From positions 7,535,001-7,599,000 of the forward strand of contig NC_089429.1 of NCBI RefSeq assembly GCF_026210795.1: DNA of 64,000 nucleotides, written 5' to 3'. The notes beneath the pieces were generated by a model. It was not told the origin of the DNA, ran no database searches, and saw only the letters and a list, made by a program, of their open reading frames with translations. Of the stretch, positions 1 to 11,660 are shown piece after piece (the first letter of the stretch is position 1; every line of letters starts with the position of its first letter). Position numbers and translations under genes: made by a program. This stretch comes from Rhizophagus irregularis (lineage: Eukaryota; Glomeromycota; Glomeromycetes; Glomerales; Glomeraceae).

Positions 1-569
1 TCTGTAATGAGAGATACAGTTATAGCAGTTTCTTTTAAATATTTTTTAAATTTTCATAATTATATTAATAGCTTTTAATTATTATTGTTTTAATTTTTTG
101 TTCATCAGGTACTACAAATGAAGGATTAAATTGGGCCATTTTTTCTTTATATACTGGATTTGTAATGATAGCAAAAGGTTGATTGGTAAGCAACATCCAC
201 TTAAGAACAGATTCTTTTCGTTGTTTTTGATATAACTATAATACTATTTTTATATGATTTTAATGCATTGTGTTAACCATTAAAACCATGTTATCTAGGC
301 TTATAATTTCATATCAAAATAATGTCAAAAAATTACAATGGTTTTGTAATTAGTTTGTAATAGTTTTACAATTTTTTTTAATGAATTTATAATACAATTG
401 TAATTTATTTCAAAATACATTTATATAATTTTATAATGGATATTTGTAATAGTTTTTTAATTAATTATACAATTGTTACATTATTATATTATATATTCAG
501 TATAATAAAATATTATAGTTAATAGATTATTTCTTATAAAAAAAACAAGTTTTAAAGTAGAATTAGTAA
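1..569. other. AT-rich DNA without recognisable gene
   Basis: The stretch is almost pure A/T with poly-A and poly-T runs and short near-repeats built on 'gtaatagttttacaat'. No open frame of useful length, RNA motif or repeat boundary is visible. Confidence 0.6.
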
Positions 570-2640
570 TTTTGAAACTTGCCTTTTAATGACTATACTA
601 TTTACCACTCCAAAACATGAAACCTACAAATATTAAAGAAATAATCAGTAAACTGTTCCTTTGATTAAAAAAGTTACAGATTTTGAAGTTAAACTTCGAA
701 ACTTACCATCACTTATCTGTTAGAACTTTTGTTGAAATGCATAAATTAAGAAATCTGAATGAAACTTACGCGTCCAAAAATATCTAAAGATATTTAAAAA
801 ATCCGAAGAGCTACTTTACTAAAAATAGCCAATTTTTTGAAATATTTTTATAGACCTAGATACAATGGCTTTTAAAACAATTGTGCAATTATTTTGTAAA
901 ATTTTTAAAATATATCAAGATATATTTGAGGTATTTTTGAGATTAAAATATTAAAATAATATCAAAGTTAATTATATTATAATAATAAAATAATAACAAA
1001 AATATTAAAAAATTATTGTGAAGAATATTTGTGATTATTATGTAGTCCAAATATATTCTAATAAAATGGTACATGATTCAACATTTAAAAAAAAAAAAAA
1101 TTATTGTGAGTTATTTTTATAGACTTAGATACAATATAATTACAAAATAATAACAAAAATATAATAAAAACATTTTGATGTATTAAATGTATTTTTGTAG
1201 TATTTTAAAATTATTACAAAATCATTTCAATTGGCCATTTTTAGTAAAGTAACAACCTAAAAAAAAATAAAAAAATAAACTATTAGTTACAGTCCATTAA
1301 AATAAATAAATAAATGAAATAAATAAATGAAAGAAAAAAATGAATACTAAAATTTACACGTCTGAAGACCTGGCTGAGCTTTTTTATAGTAAATTTCTTG
1401 TTTGTCAGTAAAAAATTGAAAATCCTGCAAATACTACATACCAAAGACTCAAAGATCTGGAATGGTTCTACTAGCATTATTCTGATATTCCCATTGATTC
1501 AAATTAGTATTATAAAGTAAATATCGTCTGAATTTTTGAATTTCTGAATTTTCAGGAACTAAACCTACAAAAAAAAAGAGAAACGTTCAGTTAAAATGTT
1601 TCTTAAAGAAAAAAAACAAAAAAATGGAAGTTTTATAACAAAACATACAAAACTTACCATTTTAGGACCCATATATATTCAATACCAAATATTTCTGAAC
1701 TTACAAAAGAAAGGAAATACTATTAAAGTTAGCGTTTCTAATTAAATAAGATTATAAAAAAAATGCTTCATAAAACTTACCTTTTATCTTTCCTAATCAA
1801 CCAAAAGACTGAAACTCTACAAAAATAATATATAAAATATTAATAAACATTTCTAATTAAATTATTAAAAACTTGAAGTTTTGCTACATCTGTTATGAAA
1901 CTTACTATTTCCTATACTCCACATGTTATATGTCCTGAAGTTTACAAAAGAGAATAAATGAAATGTTAGTGATCATTTTGTTAAAGAATTAATGAAAGTA
2001 AACCTCCCCTTTACCAAGTTTTCCATGCATCACATTTGAGGACCAGAGCCTACAAAAAGAAGAAAACCAAAATGTTAGAAGTTTTGTTGAAAAAAATTAT
2101 TTATAAAAATTAAAAACTCCTCTCACTGAAATTCCATGCATCCAAATACTTTAAAGAACTGATTATCTATAAAAGAAAAAATGAAATGTTAGTAGCCATT
2201 TCATTAAAATAAAAATATTTTTAAAAAAAATGTCTTACTAACGTCTGACCTGAAAGACCAAAAAAAGAAAAAGAAACAAACTTTTAGTAAGGTTCATTAA
2301 AAATAAAAAAAATTAATAAAAAAAATTATCTTACTGAAATCCTGAGCCAAAAAGCTGAAGAAACTCCCTGTTCAAAGAAATCCAGAAAACTATCCAAAAA
2401 AAAGAAAACTCGGAACGTTAATAAAATAAACATTTCATTAATAAAATATGAAAAAATACACTCTCCTGGCCTCCCCTTTCCTATCTAATTTCAATGCAAT
2501 CCTGCCATCTAGAAAAAGAAAAAATGAATTTTTAAAAAATTGTTTTTAAAATAAAAAAATGAAACAAAAAAATTAATTACTTACCAAAATGTCGCATCCA
2601 GGAAAACCAGTAGAACTATCTAGAAAAAAGATCAATTTGT
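570..2640 (-). repeat. Array of exon-like modules with splice-like borders
   Basis: Modules of roughly 110-150 bases recur irregularly. Read on the minus strand, each has a T-rich run ending in TAG (TTTTTGTAG, CTTTTTCTAG), then 30-60 less AT-rich bases, then a GTAAGTTT-like donor, then an AT-rich spacer. On the plus strand they appear as 'aaacttacc ... cctacaaaaa' blocks near 600, 690, 1650, 1780, 1905, 2010, 2120, 2240, 2340, 2470 and 2590, often followed by 'aaatgttagtaaccatttc'-like sequence. No continuous protein emerges on joining blocks by eye. This may be a decayed many-exon repeat gene or a satellite that mimics splice sites. A separate inverted-repeat element interrupts it at 814-1249. 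Confidence 0.45.
814..1249. mobile_element. 436-bp miniature inverted-repeat element, TA target
   Basis: The ends are inverted copies: CTTTACTAAAAATAGCC on the left and GGCCATTTTTAGTAAAG on the right. Each is bordered by TA (812-813 and 1250-1251). The interior is non-coding and AT-rich. Terminal repeats with a TA duplication fit a non-autonomous Tc1/mariner/pogo-type element; the superfamily is an inference. A related right end without a partner lies at 2935-2948. Confidence 0.7.
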
Positions 2641-2649
2641 TTTAACAGA

Positions 2650-2800
2650 ATGTACAGAAAGAAGGGAAAGGAAGGGAAAGAGAACAAAGGAAGGGAAAGA
2701 GAGAACAAAGGAAAGGGAGAGGGAAAGAACGAGAGAAAAGGAAATAGGGAAATGGGAAAGGATGAGAAGTGTGGGAAAGAAAGAAAAAAAGTTAAAAAAA
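2650..2800 (+). repeat. Purine-only tract, GGGAAA-type
   Basis: About 150 bases are almost only A and G on the plus strand, with variants of gggaaag and ggaaagag. The motif lacks stop codons, so both strands stay open by chance (61-67 codons, K/E/G-rich or F/S/P-rich). A similar tract lies at 15,773-16,016. Confidence 0.75.
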
Positions 2801-2859
2801 GCTTAACTGCGGCTCGCAACCACAGTTATTTGTAATTAATTGCAAAATACATAAAAACA

Positions 2860-2948
2860 ATTTCAACCATTACAAAATAATGTCAGTATTACAAAAGTAT
2901 AATGAGAATATTATAAAAGTATTTCAAAAAAATAGCCATTTTTAGTAA
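2860..2948. mobile_element. Truncated end of the 814-1249 element family
   Basis: 'tagccatttttagtaaag' at 2931-2948 matches the right terminus of the element at 814-1249. The AT-rich sequence before it, with 'attacaaaataatgtc', resembles that element's interior. No matching left terminus is seen. Confidence 0.45.
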
Positions 2949-2949
2949 A

Positions 2950-3445
2950 GAAAAGTGAGTTGCGATATTGAGTGGGATTCACTTTTTTATATTGATTTTA
3001 TATAATAAAAGTGAGTTGCGATAATGGGATTCACTTTTTTATATTGATTTTATATAATAAAAGTGAGTTGCGATATTGGGATTCACTTTTTTATATTGAT
3101 TTTATATAATAAAAGTGAATCGCGGTATCAGAATTCACTTTTTTATATTAATTCTATATATAAAAAGTGAATCGCGGTATCAGAATTCACTTTTTATATT
3201 AATTCTATATATAAAAAGTGAATTGCGGCATCAGAATTCACTTTTTTATATTAATTCTATATATAAAAAGTGAATTGCGGTATCGGAATTCACTTTTATT
3301 ATATAAAATCAATATAAAAAGTGAATCCCAATATCGCAACTCACTTTTATTATATAAAATCAATATAAAAAAAGTTAGTTGCGGTATTGCGATTCACCTT
3401 TTTATATGATTTTAATATAAAAAGTGAATCGCAATATTTCGAAAA
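2950..3445. repeat. ~55-bp tandem repeat array with internal orientation switch
   Basis: About nine units of 50-58 bases follow the pattern 'aaaagtga(g/a)t(t/c)gcg' ... 'ttcacttttt', then an AT-rich linker 'atattgattttatataat'. Each unit is itself a dyad (AAAAGTGA ... TCACTTTT). From about 3290 the linker appears in reverse orientation ('ttatataaaatcaatata'), so the array flips. The 63-codon open frame at 3218-3409 is only the translated repeat. Confidence 0.85.
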
Positions 3446-3497
3446 AAAATGGTTTGCACCATTTTTTTTTTGATAATTTAATAAAAATCCTGAAAAT

Positions 3498-3612
3498 TTT
3501 CAGGTTTCAGTTCAGGTCAGGTCAAACAGATAATCTGATATAACCTGACCTGACCTGACCTGAAAAAAAATTTCAGGTCAGGTTTATCAATTAACCTGGC
3601 CTGACCTGACCA
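3498..3612. repeat. CAGGT/ACCTG motif cluster (AGGTC-type simple element)
   Basis: CAGGTCAGGT and its reverse complement ACCTGACCTG occur densely in both orientations ('caggtcaggtcaaac', 'taacctgacctgacctgacc'), allowing strong hairpins. It is one of several short motif-rich islands in this window. Confidence 0.75.
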
Positions 3613-3624
3613 ATTCGAAACTCT

Positions 3625-4690
3625 AGCATTTTACATATAAATACGACTGTTTCACAATTAATGTTATACTAGTATTCTTAACATTGGTATACTCATACTA
3701 TTAAATTTTATAATTTAAAATATATTAGAAGGAATAGAAGGAATGTGAAAAGTTTTACCATCTCTGATACTAATGTGGCTTTAATATGACTTTGCCATGA
3801 CTTTGCCAAGTTTTTTTTTTCTTATGACACAGCCTTCTGTAACAAAGCATTTTACAACTGTTTCACAATTAATGTTGTACTAGCATTCTTAACATCAGTG
3901 TACTCATACTATTAAATTTAAAAATTTAAAATATATTAGAAGAAATAGAAGGAATGTAAAAAATTTTACCATCTCTAATACTAATGTGGCTTTAATATGA
4001 CTTTGCCATAACTTTGCCAAGTTTTTTTTTCTTATGACACAGCCTTCTGTAACAAAGCATTTACATATAAATATAACTGTTTCACAATTAATGTTGTACT
4101 AGTATTCTTAATATTGTTGTACTCATACTGCTAAAATTTAAAATATATTAAAAAGATTAGAAGGGATGTGAAAAGTTTTACCATCTTTGATGCTAATGTG
4201 ACTTTAATATGGCTTTGCCATGACTTTGCCAAGTTTTTTTTCTTATGACACAGCCTTCTATAACAAAGCATTTTACATATAAATACAACTGTTTCACAAT
4301 TAATGTTGTAATAGCATTCTTAATATTGGTGTACTCATACTATTTTTTAAAATTTAAAATATATTAGAAGGAATAGAAGGAATGTGAAAAGTTTTACCAT
4401 CTTTGACGCTAATGTGACTTTAATATGGCTTTGCCATGACTTTGCCAAGTTTTTTTTCTTATGACACAGCCTTCTATAACAAAGCATTTTACATATAAAT
4501 ACAACTGTTTCACAATTAATGTTGTAATAGCATTCTTAATAATATTGGTGTACTCATACTATTTTTTAAAATTTTAAATATATTAGAAGGAATAGAAGGA
4601 ATGTGAAAAGTTTTACCATCTGATGCTAATGTGGCTTTAATGTGACTTTGCCATGACTTTGCCAAGTTTTTCACAGCCTTCTGTAACAAG
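3625..4690. repeat. Five-copy satellite, unit ~214 bp
   Basis: Units begin near 3633, 3850, 4063, 4275 and 4491, giving a period of 212-216 bases. Each holds in order 'aactgtttcacaattaatg', 'gtactcatact', 'agaaggaatgtgaaaag', 'ttttaccatct', 'gactttgccatgactttgcc' and 'cttatgacacagccttct'. Copies differ by point changes and small indels. A 65-codon antisense frame at 4516-4713 is a by-product. Confidence 0.9.
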
Positions 4691-4830
4691 CATTTTAAAG
4701 GGTAAATAAACAAATTTAAAGGGATAAATTTAAAGGGTAAATAAACAAATTTAAAGGAATAAATTTAAAGGAATAAATAAACAAATTTAAAGGGTGAATA
4801 AACAAAGCATTTTAAAAGATAGATAAAGAA
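4690..4830. repeat. Short-period repeat of AAATTTAAAGG
   Basis: 'aaatttaaaggg' and 'taaataaac' alternate about six times directly after the satellite, as a degenerate ~20-30 base repeat. Confidence 0.7.
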
Positions 4831-5939
4831 TTTCTTTTAAATGCAATGTCAACATGGACTTTGTTTTTTATTACATATAACTGTTTTACAACTTATTTCT
4901 CTTTCCTTATTTTTCCCTTCCTTTAATGTTTTATAACTTAGACAAAAAGTTACAAAATTACTGGAAAAATCAAAATTGCCAACTAATATAATATGACTAT
5001 ATTACAAATAGTTAAAAGATAGTTAAAAGTTTAGTATCCCACTGCATTTTTATATGAATGAAACAGCTTATAATAAATATAGAAATTTTATTAAAAAAAA
5101 TATTTTAATACATATAGGACTGACCCAATTCGCGTTATTTTTTTCTTTTTTTTTGAAAAAAATGGACAAGAAAAAGAAAGTAGACACAACAGACATAAAT
5201 TTATTAATACAAGAGATTAAAGAAATACATAATATTTCTTTAAACACTTTCAACAACTTAAATAATACAACATATAGTACTATAAACCGCATTTATTTAC
5301 TGTACAAGGTCAACATTGTTCAATGGTGATTCCATGATAGTGATAGATGACTGGAAAGTTATAGCACTAGGGGTTTTTCATTTCATTATTAAAATTAGAA
5401 AATAAATTATATTATTGAATATCAGCAGTTCTGATAGTATTTACAATATTAACAATACTAATTATACCAACACAGTTTATTCCACTAAAGATCCACATAT
5501 TATTAATGTTGATATGGAGAACATAACTTCTATTGACTAATACATAAAGATTAATACACCTTGAATGTTACTCATAATAAGTGGCAACAGTCAAAAACAA
5601 TTTTATCTACATTGCTCAAATTGTATAATGTTTGAAATATTTAAAAAAGATTAGATAAATTGAGGATTTTCGTCTTGCAAAATAATTTATCATATCATTA
5701 CACATAATAACACAATTATATTTATAATAATACTTTAGACTTTTAATTTAGTATGCAAGTTATTCAACAAATTATTATAATAATTTGCTAAATAGTTAGA
5801 TATCTATACAGGATACATTAGCAACTATCACAGTTATTATAGTTGTTATTACATATATAGATATATTATATATTATTAAAAATCAAATAAGTTTTCTACA
5901 ACAACTGCATTTAGTATAGTTCTCTAAAATATATTATAG
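4831..5939. other. AT-rich DNA; one low-complexity open frame
   Basis: A 91-codon plus-strand frame at 5054-5329 is rich in N, K, I and L, has no recognisable domain and is matched by a 74-codon antisense frame. It is not called as a gene. The rest is AT-rich with no structure noticed. Confidence 0.4.
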
Positions 5940-7015
5940 GATAATACTACATTGAGCTTTTGGAATAGTTGGATTGAATAAGCTATTTTGAAAAACACTA
6001 AATATTATATATTTATAGACTTCAATACAACAATTAACAATGTATTGACTATAGTAAATTTATATAAATGGGCAAATTCTACCACAATATTAAATAATCA
6101 GGGCTAAACTTGGTAGTTATAGTCAGATATAAAGCAATTCTAAAACAGAGATCATGGAGCAGATAAAAACAAGCAGCCAATATACTAGTAGTAAATTGAG
6201 ATTGGAATTTGGAGACTACCACTCTATAGTTTGCTCAATTTCCTTGATGTCCTACAAGGCTACACTATGAGATAGTTGGATTGAATAAGCTATCTATAAT
6301 ATAGTCACTAGATATTATATTGACTATAGTAAATTTATATAGATGTGGCAAATTCTGCCACAATATTAAATAATCAAGACTGCTTGTTTTTTATTTTGTA
6401 AATTAAACTTGGCAGTTATGGTCAGATATAAAATAGAGATCATGGGCAGATGAAACAGTTCAGATGAATATATATGGATGTACTTTTTTCAACAAAATAT
6501 ACTTTAAGCTATTGATTAATCATTCGTGTGTAATTGATATTTGTAGATATTAAATAAGTCCAAGATCATTCACTATGGATTATTTTATTTCTAATCAAAA
6601 ATTGAAATAGCTGGTAAATTGAGATTGGGTTTTGGAGACTACTACTCGAAAGCTCACTCAATATCCTTCAGTTGATGTCCTACAAAACTATACTTATACA
6701 TATATATAATGTATCATTCCTAAGAGGAGGTGCAGATATCCCTACAATACCTTCTCTGGTCTACCAAACCACTAAAAAATTAAATAATATAGCAGTTAAA
6801 TCATGTACTGCAACTTATAATGCCAAAGGATATGTATGTATTATGGCATTAAATAATACAGTTAGGAATAAGAAGAAGAATAAATCACAGACTAGGCAGT
6901 TATAGCAGATATAGAAGCTTTCAAAAATAGAGATATTAATTAATAATTGAAATAGTGGTAAATTGAGATTGGGTTTTGGAGACTACTACTCAAAAGCTCA
7001 CTCAATACCTCCGAT
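5940..7015. repeat. Dispersed direct duplications (three partial copies)
   Basis: Blocks recur in the same orientation. 'gatagttggattgaataagctat' occurs near 5966 and 6272. 'atattgactatagtaaattt' and 'ggcaaattct(a/g)ccacaat' occur near 6045 and 6325. 'gtaaattgagattgg' with 'ggagactacta' and 'ctcactcaata' recurs near 6190, 6612 and 6957. The copies are 300-400 bases apart and diverged. The 77-codon frame at 6672-6905 lies between copies and is not recognised. Confidence 0.7.
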
Positions 7016-7497
7016 ATTCGACAAAATGAAATCTTTATAAGTAGAAATTGGTGAGAAACGGCCATTATTATTGGAGTATGCCAATTCATTGTCCCATTAT
7101 CAGAATCATTACCAAATTTGCTGATAAATCAATAAAATCAGCAATTTCTAAATTACTATTATTTATTACCACAAGAATATAGTTTTATCATCCAGTATAT
7201 AATTCTCAAAATTAAAATTATTATTAATACATTCTTTGAATTTAAATTAAGTATTATTAAGTATTTATATTATTATTTGAATATTATTTATCAATAGAGT
7301 ATATAAAAATTAATGGTAAAAATCATGAATACAAAAAACTGTAATTAAAAATGTACATTACACATTGTAATATCTAGTCATTTAACACATTGTATATATT
7401 TAAAATATTAATGCTTCAATAAATTTGAATAAATTTGAAAAATATATGTAAAAATACTTGTAAAAATACTAGGGAAACGGTAAATTAAACCGTTATG
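7016..7497. other. AT-rich DNA, nothing recognised
   Basis: No gene or repeat boundary was seen apart from the short direct repeats 'aataaatttgaa' and 'aaaatacttgt' near 7420-7465. Confidence 0.5.
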
Positions 7498-7668
7498 TAG
7501 TCCGGAGCTTATCAGTATATAGGTAGATAACCACATGCTCAATTAACCGATCGAGATAATTTCGTGTAATATAAGAACCAATTAAACGTCGACTCAAAGA
7601 ACAAGCGGACGGATATTTTGTACCACCACGGCTAGAACATATAGAGTCCTTCGCTACGCTCCGGACTA
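7498..7668. mobile_element. 171-bp inverted-repeat element, TAGTCCGGAGC ends
   Basis: The ends are perfect inverted repeats: TAGTCCGGAGC (7498-7508) and GCTCCGGACTA (7658-7668). If the outer TA is the target duplication the element proper is GTCCGGAGC...GCTCCGGAC. The interior is less AT-rich than its surroundings. The right end holds an AGTCC TTCGC ... GGACT palindrome that matches the left end of the larger element at 20,755 almost base for base. Confidence 0.65.
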
Positions 7669-9136
7669 AAAAATATTGATATGGATTTGATATGGATTTG
7701 AGATATGGGATTTAGGTGAGTGGGATTGGGATTTTATCTCCGTCAATCACGCTTTTTGTGAAGTTAGATTAACATCTAATCTCAATTATAATCTCAATCA
7801 TGCATTTTCACTATAATTTAGACTATATTATAATATCACAAAATATTTTATAATAAAGTGCTTATGATCCTTAATAAAACATAATATAGTTTATTATCAT
7901 ATGCATAAGAAATAAAATGAGCAAATTAAATAAAATTATTCAAGATAAAGTTTACAATACAGCCAATAAGTTCATTTATGGGCTTTATTTCGTCTGTATT
8001 AATCAATCAAATTTAATTTACTCGTTAGTGCTATGTTAAATTTAAGTATGTAATGAAAATCAGCCAATATTATAAGAGAACATCATTGACTGAGTTCGTA
8101 AAAATTAAATTTCAAGGGTTGAATGGGTGCATAATAAAATAATTTTCTTTAATTCAAATACAAATATTTGATCAATAAATTTAATATCTGTTACTAATAT
8201 AAAATATAGTAGACACGTGATGTATTTTATGAGTCTGCCAAATTTCTTATACTTGTGGGAATACCGTCAGATATTGCAGTACAATTGAGATTTTTATAAG
8301 GTAAATAGTAGATTGTATATAGATTAATTTGGATCATATTATTAAACAATTAGTTTGATAATTCAATTAACCGAAAATAAACATCTCAAAACTAATGTAT
8401 GTACTATAACATCTTCAAAGAAAATCATATTTAAAAGCCAAAATTTATCTAACCTTAATTGAGTTTTCATAAAGATTCTTCGCATTATATTCGCATTATA
8501 GAATTTTAATTTACACTATAGAAAAAATATTTCTACTAAAATATTATGCCAAATTGGCAATTCAAGCTGTTATAATTTTAATAATTTGTAATAGAATTTA
8601 AAACTCGCTATGCTAATATAGATTTCCAGCAATTTTATGCTGAAAAATTCAATAGTACTATGAGCATGAATTACTTTTATTATTTATGTTCTCTCCATAT
8701 CAATATCATATCTAAATAGCGTAAAGTTTTCTTAAACTGAAGAACAAAATAAAAACATTTCTGTATGTTGTAAATATATAGTGTAATATGAAATTTTTAT
8801 ACATTTTAAGTAATATTCACTAATTGCGAATTTTACTGTCTCTTCCCGCTGCGCAACAAAAATATTTGGCTGAGAATTGACATTTTTACAATTGTAAAGT
8901 TAATATTAATTTATCCTTTATTGAGAATAAAATTATTAAAAAAAACACATATATACAGTATAAACAAGTTGTTAATTTTTTTATAATTTAAACTTGTATT
9001 TGCATTTTTTATTGTTCGTAATTAGCTTTTCGTAACTTTCTATTCTTTAAACAATTATCGCAAAAGCATTGTATATGGTTATATGTCCGACCTAACTCGT
9101 TTCTTTCGTGCATTATCATCAATATCATTCAATCAT
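7669..9136. other. Gene-free AT-rich stretch
   Basis: No open frame, splice pattern, RNA gene or repeat array is convincing here. A small hairpin (GTTAGATTAACATCTAATC) occurs near 7763. Confidence 0.5.
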
Positions 9137-9232
9137 TTTTCTTCAGTTACCAGTCATTTTCCGGGAATGGATCCATTTTTACAGAGTTTTACAGAAATAA
9201 CGGACAAAATTTTTTATAGAGTTGGTTATTAA
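9137..9232 (+). other. Possible exon relic, unrecognised
   Basis: A short frame reads FSSVTSHFPGMDPFLQSF and continues TEITDKIFYRVGY before a TAA. Its amino-acid composition looks more protein-like than the surrounding DNA. It starts right after a T-rich run ending in CAG, which could be a splice acceptor. No partner exon was found and no family is recognised. Confidence 0.2.
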
Positions 9233-10949
9233 GAATTATATTTTCTTATCTCAGGCTCAACCCCATTCTGATAAAAAGGCAAAACCAAGACATACGATAT
9301 TTAAAGATAATATTACATTCTGATTGATCATAATTGTTTTTTAATTTCTTTAAAAAATTGATTACAGATGCTTATTATTTCTGGTTTAGAAATTTGGTAA
9401 TAAAAATTTAATAATTAAGTGTAGATTGAATTCACTTAAAATTCTAAAATTCTCAAATATTATCAAGATTAATGTAAAAAAAAAGAAGAAAATTAAAAAT
9501 TTATTTTTTTGCAGTTTAAAGTAATTTATGATAAAAAAAAAATGAATTTTAATTCTGAAAATTGTAATATTGGTTCAGGTATATATGATTATGTAGTTTT
9601 ATGAGCTCATTATTAAAAATAATATAAAATTAAATCTTCTATCAATAAAAAAAAGAGCTGGTTCGACAGCTTTCAGATAAAAAAAAAAATCACGTGACAA
9701 GTAATGATCATCACACCAATTTAATCATTCCCGGTTTCCCGGTACGCATTTTCACATTTTGTTTCAAAAAAAAGAAAATAATTTATATTTATTTGTAAAA
9801 AAGAATGGATATTAAATGTTGTGTAATGAAAAGAATGAAAGTAGTGTAACTCAAGTTAATATATATTTCAATATGTTTGTGATATAGAGTTTTGTGTTGC
9901 AGCCTGCAGGCTTCAGAAGGCTGTGCTGTGTACATGTGGCTTTTCATTATAATAACAAAACAAAAGCCAAAGATTAAAAAAATTCCGCAATGGCGAGCAT
10001 TAGTGATTATTAGCATTACGCCATTACTTAATATAGATATAATTCTACCCAAAACTGCAGAATTTTTTCTCGTGTCTTACTGGGCTTATTTGCTATTACA
10101 ATTCTCGGCTTGGTTATAAATAAAAACAAGCCACACGCATGTAGGACATAACACAGCTTTCAACAGTCTGTATCAATATTTGTAATACCATATTATAATT
10201 ATTATATGAACTTGATTGTAATCAAGATTTTGCAGCAAAGAGTTTAGACATATTGAATGAAATTTGTTTTCTATCTTTCTTTCAAATCAAATCATTCTTG
10301 ATTTAAGGACCGTTTTATATACATGATACAGTCAGTTAGACCTAAGTAAAGATGGGAAGCGATATATTTCAGTAGTTACTATAACAGAAAAAACAGCGCG
10401 AGCGATAGCTATAGAAAAATTTTATAAATTAGATTTATACTTTTATTTTAAAATGTATCTGTTAAATAGATTCAATTTTACTATATATACTATATATTTC
10501 AACCAATGCTCATCTTATAACCATTGGTGCTCTTTTATTTATTTATTTATTTTTTTTAACACCATTATGTAAAATTCATCATTTAAAGTAAAATTACTAT
10601 ACTATTTTCAGTTAAGATTGTAAACATTGTGCCGAACAATGTTAACAATGGTTTAAAATATATTTGGACAAGTCTGTGACAAATTTTATCAAAAATTTGA
10701 GATCTACAATCTAAACTTTGACAATTAAAGAATCTAATACTTTTAAAAATATCAATATAAGAAAATTCTTTTAAAGAATAGCATTATATGTTATGTAATT
10801 GATTTTATTACTCAGTGTAGATATCATAATTTCTGTAAAATTATTTATTACTAGCCGAATAATAAAATCTTATGAACTATATGAGAATCATAGTCCTATC
10901 AATATTCATTGCAATATTATTGGCCTTTCTTATAACAACAAAATAAATA
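9233..10949. other. AT-rich DNA with overlapping chance frames
   Basis: Opposing frames at 9789-10052 (minus, 87 codons) and 9892-10119 (plus, 75 codons) overlap. Neither has a recognisable domain. The less AT-rich patch 9895-10130 could be a decayed gene or structured RNA, but nothing specific supports either. Confidence 0.4.
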
Positions 10950-11660
10950 AATTATAAATTTTCTACCATCGTCAACTTGTTACTAATAACTTGTCCACTT
11001 TGTGAAAGAATAGTCAAATTTTTATTAATCAAATAATCCAACTCTTTTACTACAGTACTTTCAGATCCTTTCCTTGCCATGATACTCTAAAACTCTTGAA
11101 CAAATTCTATTAATACTTTAAGGCTGCCAATCTTTTCAATTTTAACTCGTCGAAATAATCAATTGCAGCAAGTTGCATTGGCGGTTGAATGCAACTCTTC
11201 GGTTACAAATTCTTATATTTCACTCATAGATGGTTGTCGATTATTATCGTAATTGATCAAAAAAAGTTCATTTAACGAATTCTTCTATTATATAAATTAA
11301 TTTAATTCATAGAACCTATTAACAAATATAAAATGTTACATATATTTATTAACACACCCTTTTCTTTGATTTTTAAAATTTCTAACAAGTAATGAATAAC
11401 TTCGTTAAATTTGTTTCTATTGTCAATGAATGATTTGCGCATTTGTTTGAGGATTCCTTGGTGTATACATGATCTCCAGCTATCATTGCGATAAGTTCAT
11501 CACAACTGAAACTTAATAGTTTTCAACTGATAAGTTCCGAAATTAATCTTAAACGTTACAGAATTTCATGACACTTTTGAGTATCAAATTATAAATGTAT
11601 CAACAATCTTTACAGAAACATCACCACGGATCTACTCATTCTACTCATTCTAGTTCCAAA
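10950..11660 (-). pseudogene. Decayed coding relic, unknown family
   Basis: Minus-strand frames read like protein between stops and shifts. Examples are NSLNELFLINYDNNRQPSMS, then VKIEKIGSLKVLIEFVQEF, then ESTVVKELDYLINKNLTIL and SQSGQVISNKLTMVEN. Upstream on the same strand (11,360-11,480) a frame reads MRKSFIDNRNKFNEVIHYLL. No start, domain or family is identifiable. The composition suggests a former protein, possibly from a repeated or transposon-associated family, inactivated by several frameshifts and stops. Confidence 0.35.

Noticed and set aside
2616-2835. Overlapping frames of 61 and 67 codons
   Set aside because: Same cause: GGGAAA repeat open on both strands.
5054-5329. 91-codon frame
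   Set aside because: Low-complexity N/K/I-rich sequence with an equally open antisense frame.
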